Assembly (NCBI GenBank): GCA_035438985.1
Contig: DAORJK010000012.1
Coordinates: 36,121-100,120, forward strand
Length of the DNA stretch: 64,000 nt
Reading direction: 5' to 3'
Origin: UBA4408 sp002389785
GTDB taxonomy: Bacteria; Bacteroidota; Bacteroidia; UBA4408
Position 1 is the first letter of the stretch. The number at the start of each line of letters is the position of its first letter. A program made the translations under genes and the position numbers. The notes under the pieces were generated by a model. That model was given only the letters and a program-made list of their open reading frames with translations, did not search any database and had not been told where the DNA came from. This document shows positions 1 to 7,240 of this stretch, piece after piece.

Positions 1-2727
1 TATTTTAGCTATTCCAACAAAATTAACTCCATCGGTACTGCGTTCAACAATAAAATAATCGTTATTACTCTCACTCGCTGTTTTCCAAATAATATGATTG
101 CTCTGGTTCTGATGATATCCTGTAAATGATAAAAGTTGTACAGGCAACGAAATATTTTTAGTGTACCAAATAGGTGAAGTCCATGATAAATTTCCGTCAG
201 CTTCAGAAATTTCAGCATAGTAGTAATAAGTTCCACTCGCAATGGTGTGTGTAAAATTTAACACTGCACTATTGCTAACGGATGTAAGTAAAGTAGGCAA
301 TGAACCACTACCCGGAACTCCGTAATAAATTTTAATAGAAGTAATTGCATCACCATCCGGATCGCTCGCATTTACTTGTAACACAGGATTCGAAAATTGC
401 GAAGTTATGCTTCCCATATTAATAGAACCATTGATAGTAAAGCTTATTTGTTCATTGTAATCATCTGTGGCATAAAATCGCATATTTAAAATTGCGTCTA
501 AAATAGCCGGTTTTGTTAATGCAGTTGCCAATAAAACAGTTCGCTGTTGACTACTTTTACCCATTGTCGCAGAATTGTGATTATCTAGGTCGGCCATTGG
601 CCCCAAGTGATATCCTTTGGCTAAAAGGGTATTAAAATAGTTTACGTAATTGGAAGTTGATGGATCATTGTAGCTAACACTTAGCGAATTGTAAGGACCA
701 TTTCTAAGTGCTACTCCAACTATAGCATTGTCGAACGTTGCATTGTAAGCACTTCCATGAATATTTCCATAATCGCTGTTATTGGGATGATTTAAGGTGG
801 CAAATGCATTAGGAGTAGATGCAACTAAATTAAACAAAGAACTATAATCTCCTTTTGCACAATAAATTGAATAATTACCGGTATTCCATCCTACCAATTG
901 ATCAATACCGTAAATATTAGTGTGACCGCCGGTCGAAATAGTACCCCACTCCATACCGTACAATGCAACAAAATCGGGATGCGAACTAGTATAAGCCAAC
1001 GCCTCAGATACTCCACTAGCATATTTTGCCAACGACATAACAGGACCTTCATTGTGGTTGTGATCAGACAATCCCATATAATCAAAATTCAAGGCCGAAT
1101 TTCCAATGTTGTAACAACAAGTCGCGCTTGAAGCACCGTTGCACACATTATCCATATCTCCATCTGAATAATCAGAATGTGCATGTAGATTACCAAAATA
1201 ATAGTTGTAACTTACAGCATTCATGCTGGTAATATTTGCAGAAGCAGGACTTATTAGATAATTGCAAATACAGCCTGTACCATTAAACTCATACACTTCA
1301 AAATAATAGGTACTTGCTGCATTTAAACCCGTTACTGCAACAGCGTTACCAGTACCCGAATACAACACAAATTCGCCGGGTGCAGTAGTACTGCCAACTC
1401 CAAAAATCGAGCTGGCCGAATAAGCTGTTCCGTCTACCGGAGGTGCAGTTATCGCACTTCCTTGTTTTCCAACCAATATACAATAAGCTCCATTTCCGCG
1501 TGTCCAGGTTAAGTCCATTGAATTGGTCAATACATTGCTTGCAGTTAAAGCGCTGGGCGAAATACTGGGTTGGGAGGTTATGACGCAAGGAATAGTAGTT
1601 CCGGATGCTACTGCAAGTGAGGGCAATAAATAGTTAATGGTACAACCTGTGCCACTGTATTCAATGACCATAAAATAATACAAAGTGCTCGGATTTAATC
1701 CACTAACTAAAACTGTTGAAGCACTTCCTGTATATACAACAAATTGACCTACGCTTATTGCAGTACCTGCACCAAATTGATTATTCGCTGTATAGGCTAA
1801 ACCATCCACAGGAGTTACAGTTACCGCTGCTCCTTGCCTTGCAATCACAATACATTCTGTACCGTTACCACGCGTCCAGTTTAGGGTGATGGTATTCGCT
1901 GCAATACTGGGCAGAGATAAAGAACTGGCTTGGGTAGTAGGTTCCGGAGCTAACGTACATAAGGAAGGTATATTAATATTGTCAAAGTTAGCTAGGTCAC
2001 TGGCTCCTGTACTATGGTTCCACAAGCAACCCATGTATAACAAATCAACACTCGTATAAGTATTATCGCTCGTTGTTGCTCCTAACTGAGTATAGCTTGC
2101 TGTAGTTGGGTCGTCAAAAAAGGCAAGATTGGATCCTACAAATAAGCTCCAATTATTACCGATTGGATTGTAGGTAACCTTTACCGTTAAAAAGTCATTA
2201 CTATAATCAATTACCGGTGCGATTATGTTAGTTAATCCGGCATTTCCAGAAATACCAGAAGCAAATTTTACCAATCGCAAATTATCGGAAGTGCCCGAAT
2301 TACCTAATACAACAGCGTATCCGCTGCCGGTAAGAAAATTATTAGTTGCGCAACCTAAAACAAATGCAACGCCGTAGTTACCGGCATCAAAACCCGAAGG
2401 ATCGGTTCTTGATTGGCGCATATTAAACGACCAGGTTAACGTGGACGTATTGGTATTGTAAACCGAATTGTACAATGTTGAAATATCGGCATAAACATAA
2501 TCGCGACCTGCAGTAGTGCTTCCTAACTTTAATTGGTTGCTTAAAACGGTAGCTGCCCCCGGATTCACAGTCTCGGTTTCAAGCCAGGTTAATCCAACAG
2601 TAGTATTATCCGCTCGTTGAAAATTATCGAACAGTGCCGTTTGAGCTACCATATTGAATGGCAACAAAAAAACAAAACATAAAATCTGGTGGATTTGTTT
2701 AGTCAGGTACTTGACGCACACATTCAT
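1..2727 (-). CDS. Secreted PHP-domain (CehA/McbA-like) metallohydrolase with FN3-like domains, C-terminus beyond window edge
   Basis: The reading frame is open from an ATG at 2727 to the left edge (909 codons, no stop), so the gene is partial at its 3' end. Residues 1-29 form a signal peptide ending in MVAQ. A concanavalin-like domain follows (starting ALFDNFQRADNTTVG). Two fibronectin-III-like modules lie near 270-370 and 395-495, each with the signature LNWTRGNG or LTWTRGNG. A PHP domain starts near 510: HAHSDYSDG places metal ligands at H515 and H517, SDHNH at 554-558, GMEWG near 592, LNHPN near 643 and DNHN near 714. From about 860 comes the LPVQLLSF segment that commonly precedes a T9SS sorting domain, which would lie left of the window. 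PHP domains hydrolyse phosphoesters using bound metals. An extracellular phosphoesterase is my inference; the substrate is unknown. Confidence 0.8.
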   Translation of the reverse strand, partial: MNVCVKYLTKQIHQILCFVFLLPFNMVAQTALFDNFQRADNTTVGLTWLETETVNPGAATVLSNQLKLGSTTAGRDYVYADISTLYNSVYNTNTSTLTWSFNMRQSRTDPSGFDAGNYGVAFVLGCATNNFLTGSGYAVVLGNSGTSDNLRLVKFASGISGNAGLTNIIAPVIDYSNDFLTVKVTYNPIGNNWSLFVGSNLAFFDDPTTASYTQLGATTSDNTYTSVDLLYMGCLWNHSTGASDLANFDNINIPSLCTLAPEPTTQASSLSLPSIAANTITLNWTRGNGTECIVIARQGAAVTVTPVDGLAYTANNQFGAGTAISVGQFVVYTGSASTVLVSGLNPSTLYYFMVIEYSGTGCTINYLLPSLAVASGTTIPCVITSQPSISPSALTASNVLTNSMDLTWTRGNGAYCILVGKQGSAITAPPVDGTAYSASSIFGVGSTTAPGEFVLYSGTGNAVAVTGLNAASTYYFEVYEFNGTGCICNYLISPASANITSMNAVSYNYYFGNLHAHSDYSDGDMDNVCNGASSATCCYNIGNSALNFDYMGLSDHNHNEGPVMSLAKYASGVSEALAYTSSHPDFVALYGMEWGTISTGGHTNIYGIDQLVGWNTGNYSIYCAKGDYSSLFNLVASTPNAFATLNHPNNSDYGNIHGSAYNATFDNAIVGVALRNGPYNSLSVSYNDPSTSNYVNYFNTLLAKGYHLGPMADLDNHNSATMGKSSQQRTVLLATALTKPAILDAILNMRFYATDDYNEQISFTINGSINMGSITSQFSNPVLQVNASDPDGDAITSIKIYYGVPGSGSLPTLLTSVSNSAVLNFTHTIASGTYYYYAEISEADGNLSWTSPIWYTKNISLPVQLLSFTGYHQNQSNHIIWKTASESNNDYFIVERSTDGVNFVGIAKI

Positions 2728-2751
2728 TTTTAATCAAAACATTACACCTAA

Positions 2752-2759
2752 CAAATATA
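2752..2759 (-). promoter_or_regulatory. Candidate Bacteroidota -7 box for the PHP-domain gene
   Basis: On the minus strand this reads TATATTTG, a full match to the TAnnTTTG consensus, 25 bases upstream of the ATG at 2727. A TTTG on the same strand lies 16 bases further upstream, shorter than the usual ~19, so only the -7 box is convincing. Confidence 0.45.
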
Positions 2760-2802
2760 CGATACTTTGATTAAACAAATGCAGGTGTTTGTTACAAAAT
2801 CA

Positions 2803-3876
2803 TCATTTTAGTGTTACTAAAAATTGAAGGGTATCAACATTGTCAGCATACTCCCATAATTGAGGTCTCTGAGAAGAACCAAGTGGAATGCAATTCTTAA
2901 TTAAAGCTGAGTTTGAAACAATACACTGAATTTTTTCGCGGTCAGTTTCAAACTGACGATTCAACTGCTCTGCACTATCATAATACTCATAAAACAATAC
3001 TGCAACAGGTGATGCGTATTCGTTGCTTTTTACCAAAAATAAAAAGCCATTTTCGAGTAATCCTTCCTTGTCTTTTCCCATCAAATAAACAGCACGGTTA
3101 TAATCAAAATTATTCGCATACTTATTATGATTGATGAGTTCGCTATAGGAATAAATTGCTTTAAAAAATCGATCTAAATCATATCCTTGTGGAATAAATA
3201 ATTTGGAAACATTTCTACAGCCCAAACCGAAATAACTAAAAATATCATCTCCTAGTTTTGTTAATTCTTCAGGCTTTTCGTTACCATCAAGTACGGCCAA
3301 CGAATTTCTATTTTTTCGAATCAACGAAGGCATTTTACTAAAGTAATATTCAAAATATCTGGCGGTATTTCCACTACCGGTTGCAATTACAGCGTCAATA
3401 TTTTTTAATCCACCCACACTAAAATCAACTTGTGACATAAATCCCGGCTCTATGCTGCTGAGTATTTTAACCACTAAGGGAAGTAAAAGCGCATCGTCAC
3501 TCGACAATTTCATAACAGCACAATTTCCACTAATCACAACTGATAAAAAATCGTGAAATCCCACCAAAGGAATATTACCTGCCATAACAATCCCAATGCG
3601 TTTTGAAGGAGAACTTTCTGAGAGCGGGTAGTTACTTACCCACTTAACCAAATGTTTCTCTTGCAACATTTCTGCAATTGCCAGAATGGAATTTCGCACA
3701 TTAGTTTCGGTAAACCATCCGTTTTGCAGTTTTACTGAAGCAAAAAGTTGTTGTGCTTGCGAATAATAGAGCTCGTTTAATTCTCGAAAATCTGTATCGT
3801 TTTTTTCATTGCTTGCGAGTTGATGCAGATATATACCGAGTTTTGCAAATGCAGCCACTCGTTGGTTAAGTTTCAT
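2803..3876 (-). CDS. Acyl-CoA reductase (LuxC family)
   Basis: The 357-residue protein resembles the LuxC family, aldehyde-dehydrogenase-fold enzymes that reduce acyl-CoA to a fatty aldehyde with NADPH. Supporting motifs are IGIVMAGNIPLVGFHDFLSV near 93, the cofactor-region motif IATGSGNTARYFEYYF near 165, and FGLGCRNVSKL with the likely nucleophilic cysteine near 219. No signal peptide or membrane segment is seen, so it should be cytosolic. It is divergent from the ferredoxin gene, an arrangement I recall as common in Bacteroidota. There are no luxD, luxE or luciferase genes, so bioluminescence is not implied. A role in fatty aldehyde, alcohol or wax metabolism is inference. The start ATG is the first in frame after the divergent promoter region. 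Confidence 0.85.
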   Translation of the reverse strand: MKLNQRVAAFAKLGIYLHQLASNEKNDTDFRELNELYYSQAQQLFASVKLQNGWFTETNVRNSILAIAEMLQEKHLVKWVSNYPLSESSPSKRIGIVMAGNIPLVGFHDFLSVVISGNCAVMKLSSDDALLLPLVVKILSSIEPGFMSQVDFSVGGLKNIDAVIATGSGNTARYFEYYFSKMPSLIRKNRNSLAVLDGNEKPEELTKLGDDIFSYFGLGCRNVSKLFIPQGYDLDRFFKAIYSYSELINHNKYANNFDYNRAVYLMGKDKEGLLENGFLFLVKSNEYASPVAVLFYEYYDSAEQLNRQFETDREKIQCIVSNSALIKNCIPLGSSQRPQLWEYADNVDTLQFLVTLK

Positions 3877-3893
3877 AAGTTAAGGGCAGTAAA

Positions 3894-3923
3894 TTTGATT
3901 TTTGTAAATCCTTGTTATATTTG
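3894..3923 (+). promoter_or_regulatory. Bacteroidota sigma-A-type promoter for the ferredoxin gene
   Basis: A TTTG at 3894-3897 is separated by 18 bases from TATATTTG at 3916-3923, close to the TTTG-N19-TAnnTTTG consensus. Transcription would begin near 3930, leaving a leader of about 36 bases before the ATG at 3966. This is the best two-part promoter match I found in the window. Confidence 0.6.
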
Positions 3924-3965
3924 CAAAGTAAAGGCAAATCTTCTTAACTAATTTATAAAAAAGCT

Positions 3966-4313
3966 ATGGCAATAAAAATTACCGATGAGTGCATCAACTG
4001 TGGGGCTTGCGAGCCTGAATGTCCGAATAATGCAATTTACGAAGGAGGAAATGAATGGCGTTTGGCAGATGGAACATCACTAAAAGGTGGAGTAACTTTA
4101 TTAAGTGGTGCCAGCATGGATGCAGATGCTCCTCAAGCTCCCAAAGCTATGGATACCTATTATATTGTAAGCGATAAATGTACTGAATGCGTTGGTTTTC
4201 ATGATGAACCGCAATGTGCAGCAGTGTGTCCTGTTGATTGCTGTGTTGACGATATGGATGTTCGTGAAAGCAAAGAACATTTGCTAGCGAAGAAGCAATC
4301 AATGCACGCATAA
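3966..4313 (+). CDS. 4Fe-4S dicluster ferredoxin
   Basis: This 115-residue protein carries two iron-sulphur cluster motifs. The first is CINCGACEPECPNNAIYEGG near residues 11-30. The second is CTECVGFHDEPQCAAVCP, a variant with a longer spacer between the second and third cysteines, as in two-cluster bacterial ferredoxins of the Allochromatium type. It should carry single electrons in the cytosol. Its gene is divergent from the LuxC-type reductase, but a direct electron-transfer partnership is not shown by sequence. The length fits the family. A strong terminator follows 17 bases after the stop. Confidence 0.92.
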   Translation: MAIKITDECINCGACEPECPNNAIYEGGNEWRLADGTSLKGGVTLLSGASMDADAPQAPKAMDTYYIVSDKCTECVGFHDEPQCAAVCPVDCCVDDMDVRESKEHLLAKKQSMHA

Positions 4314-4330
4314 AAAGAAACTAAAATTAA

Positions 4331-4367
4331 AAAAAAGAGACTGTTGATGTTCAACAGTCTCTTTTTT
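4331..4367. terminator. Bidirectional intrinsic terminator between ferredoxin and clpC
   Basis: A perfect 17-bp inverted repeat (AAAAAAGAGACTGTTGA and its complement) encloses a 3-base loop and is flanked by A and T runs on both sides. It can terminate the ferredoxin transcript rightward and catch leftward read-through from clpC. Confidence 0.9.
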
Positions 4368-4380
4368 TTATTATCGCAAT

Positions 4381-4410
4381 CAAAAAAGCCCTGCAACTGT
4401 TACAGGGCTT
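4381..4410 (-). terminator. Intrinsic terminator of clpC
   Basis: AAGCCCTG at 4386-4393 pairs with CAGGGCTT at 4403-4410. Read on the minus strand, the hairpin is followed by a run of six Ts, 22 bases after the clpC stop codon. Confidence 0.8.
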
Positions 4411-4431
4411 CATTGTTAAGTTTAATTTCTT

Positions 4432-6981
4432 TTATTCTTCCTTTGCTTTTTTCTTTTTTCCTTTCGTTACCTTTAAGGTGATTTCCTTTTTCTCTGCATC
4501 AAAACCAACATCAATTACATCGCCTTCAGCTAATTTCGATTTAATGATTTCTTCAGCCAATGGATCTTCTAGGTACTTTTGAATAGCTCTTTTTAATGGT
4601 CTTGCTCCAAAGCTGCTATCAAATCCCTTTTCAGCAATAAAATCTTTCGCCTCTTCGGTCATTTTAATTTTAAATCCTAAGGTGTCAACTCTTCCATACA
4701 AATTAGCTAATTCAATATCTATAATCTGATGGATGTCTTCACGTGTTAACGAATTGAATATAATCACATCGTCAATACGGTTCAAAAACTCAGGTGCAAA
4801 AGCTTTTTTCAAGGCATTTTCAATTACACTTTTTGCATTTGCTTCGCTGGCACCGGCTTTCGCAGAAGTAGTAAATCCAACTCCTTGGCCAAAATCCTTC
4901 AATTGGCGAGAACCAATGTTTGACGTCATTATGATAATCGTATTCTTGAAATCAATTTTGCGCCCTAAGCTGTCGGTTAACTGCCCGTCATCTAATGCTT
5001 GCAACAATAAATTAAATACATCCGGGTGTGCCTTTTCTATTTCATCAAGCAAGACAACCGAATAAGGCTTTCTGCGTATTTTTTCGGTCAACTGCCCTCC
5101 TTCTTCATAACCAACATATCCCGGAGGTGCACCTATTAAACGTGACACAGCAAATTTTTCCATGTACTCACTCATATCAATACGCACTAGCGCATCGTCG
5201 CTGTCGAACAAATATTTGCTTAATATTTTTGCCAATTGAGTTTTTCCAACGCCGGTAGGTCCTAGGAAAATAAATGAGCCGATTGGTTTATTGGGGTCTT
5301 TTAAACCAGCACGATTTCGCTGAATTGCTTTTACAATTTTACGAATAGCATCGTTTTGTCCAATCACTTTTCCATGAATAGCATCGTACATGTTGAGCAA
5401 TCGTGAACTTTCGTTTTGTGCAATACGTTGCACCGGCACGCCTGTCATCATTGCCACTACTTCGGCAACATTGTCTTCGGTTACCATTTCGCGGTTGTTC
5501 TTTGTTTCCTCTTCCCACACCTTTTTAGCAGCTTCGAGTTGTTCCAATAATTGTCGCTCGGTATCGCGCAATTTTGCTGCTTCCTCGTATTTTTGACTGC
5601 GTACTACCTTATTTTTTTGAGCTTTAACTTCTTCTAGCTTTTTCTCAATATCAATAATATTTTGAGGTACATTAATGTTGGTAATGTGTACCCTTGCTCC
5701 TACCTCATCCATGGCATCAATGGCTTTATCGGGCAAATGGCGATCACTTAAATAGCGTTGTGTTAAAGTTACACAGGCTTTGATGGCTTCGTCGGTATAG
5801 GTAACATTGTGATGGTCTTCATACTTTTCCTTAATGTTCATCAATATTTCCAACGATTCAGCTTCATTGGCAGGTTCTACAATAACCTTTTGAAAACGAC
5901 GTTCAAGTGCACCATCTTTTTCGATGTACTGACGGTATTCATCTAAGGTAGTAGCTCCAATACATTGAATTTCGCCTCGTGCTAAAGCAGGTTTAAACAT
6001 GTTGCTGGCATCTAGCGAACCTGAGGCTCCGCCGGCACCAATTATGGTATGTATTTCGTCGATAAACAAAATAACATCGGGCGATTTTTCGAGTTCGTTC
6101 ATCACGGCCTTCATGCGCTCCTCAAATTGTCCGCGATATTTTGTTCCGGCAACTAAGGAAGCCAAATCAAGGGTTACAACGCGTTTATTGAATAAGGTAC
6201 GTGATACTTTTTTCTGTACAATTCGCAAAGCCAATCCTTCTGCAATAGCCGATTTACCAACTCCCGGCTCTCCAATTAAAATAGGATTGTTCTTTTTGCG
6301 TCGACTTAAAATCTGAGAAACACGTTCAATTTCCTTTTCTCTACCAACAATAGGGTCCAATTTATCTTCCTCGGCTGCCTTCGTTAAATCGCGTCCAAAA
6401 TTGTCTAAAACCGGGGTTTTGGATTTAGGATCAACCGGCTTTTTAGCTCCTTGAGAAAAACTTCCTGCATCATCGGCATCATCATCTTCACTGGCACTAC
6501 CGGGTAAATCTGCACGTGGCGATTCACTTGCAGAAGCATCGGGGTTGGTAAGCAATAATTCCAGTTCCGATTTTACTGCATCATAATCCACGTTAAACTT
6601 CGCCAATATGCTTGCAGCCAAATTATCTTCAACCTTTAATATCGATAACAATAAGTGCTCAGTACCAATCATGGCACTTTTAAACACTTTCGCTTCCAAA
6701 TAGGTTATTTTTAGTGCCTTTTCAGCTTGCTTTATCAAAGGAATATTCTGTAAATTATTACTTGGTTTTGCCGGAGTTTTAATAGATTGCTCAATAAAAC
6801 GGCGCAATTCCGTAAGGTTAACCTCCAATGCCTGCAAAATTTTTATTGCCATTCCTTCACCGTCGCGAATAATTCCAAGCAACAAATGTTCGGTTCCAAT
6901 ATAATCATGACCTAATCTCAAAGCCTCTTCCCGGCTGTAAGTGATAACGTCTTTAACCCTTGGTGAAAATTTAGCTTCCAT
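4432..6981 (-). CDS. clpC: ATP-dependent Clp protease ATP-binding subunit ClpC
   Basis: This is an 849-residue HSP100/Clp unfoldase of ClpC type. It has paired Clp-N repeats (about 1-145), an acidic linker, a first AAA+ module with Walker A GEPGVGKSAIAEG near 239 and Walker B DVILFIDEIH, a UVR-like coiled segment (SQKYEEAAKLRDTERQLLEQ) near 470, and a second AAA+ module with GPTGVGKTQLAK near 575. The C-terminal D2-small domain is complete, ending in a lysine-rich tail. ClpC hexamers feed substrates to ClpP; clpP is not in this window. The gene is monocistronic, bounded by its own terminator and divergent from gyrA across a 259-base gap. The length is normal for the family. Confidence 0.96.
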   Translation of the reverse strand: MEAKFSPRVKDVITYSREEALRLGHDYIGTEHLLLGIIRDGEGMAIKILQALEVNLTELRRFIEQSIKTPAKPSNNLQNIPLIKQAEKALKITYLEAKVFKSAMIGTEHLLLSILKVEDNLAASILAKFNVDYDAVKSELELLLTNPDASASESPRADLPGSASEDDDADDAGSFSQGAKKPVDPKSKTPVLDNFGRDLTKAAEEDKLDPIVGREKEIERVSQILSRRKKNNPILIGEPGVGKSAIAEGLALRIVQKKVSRTLFNKRVVTLDLASLVAGTKYRGQFEERMKAVMNELEKSPDVILFIDEIHTIIGAGGASGSLDASNMFKPALARGEIQCIGATTLDEYRQYIEKDGALERRFQKVIVEPANEAESLEILMNIKEKYEDHHNVTYTDEAIKACVTLTQRYLSDRHLPDKAIDAMDEVGARVHITNINVPQNIIDIEKKLEEVKAQKNKVVRSQKYEEAAKLRDTERQLLEQLEAAKKVWEEETKNNREMVTEDNVAEVVAMMTGVPVQRIAQNESSRLLNMYDAIHGKVIGQNDAIRKIVKAIQRNRAGLKDPNKPIGSFIFLGPTGVGKTQLAKILSKYLFDSDDALVRIDMSEYMEKFAVSRLIGAPPGYVGYEEGGQLTEKIRRKPYSVVLLDEIEKAHPDVFNLLLQALDDGQLTDSLGRKIDFKNTIIIMTSNIGSRQLKDFGQGVGFTTSAKAGASEANAKSVIENALKKAFAPEFLNRIDDVIIFNSLTREDIHQIIDIELANLYGRVDTLGFKIKMTEEAKDFIAEKGFDSSFGARPLKRAIQKYLEDPLAEEIIKSKLAEGDVIDVGFDAEKKEITLKVTKGKKKKAKEE

Positions 6982-7240
6982 AATTTCTGATTTAAATGAG
7001 TATCTATAATACGCTTTATCGGCCTGCAGTGTTCAACAAAACAAAACTTATTTTTGAACAATTCAAAATTAACCAAACAAAAGTGAAGTATTTTTTCAAC
7101 AAATTCAATTTTTAAACAAAGAAATTGTTAATAAATCACCTTCAAATTTTTGAGCATTGGTGCTGTTTATTTGTGTACTTTCGGGCTTCAATTTTTAGAA
7201 GGAATAACAAATTAAATGCAAAATAAAATAATCAGATAAA

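Noticed and set aside
2803..4313. A bioluminescence operon based on the LuxC-like reductase
   Set aside because: No luciferase, LuxD or LuxE genes are present; the family occurs widely in non-luminous Bacteroidota.
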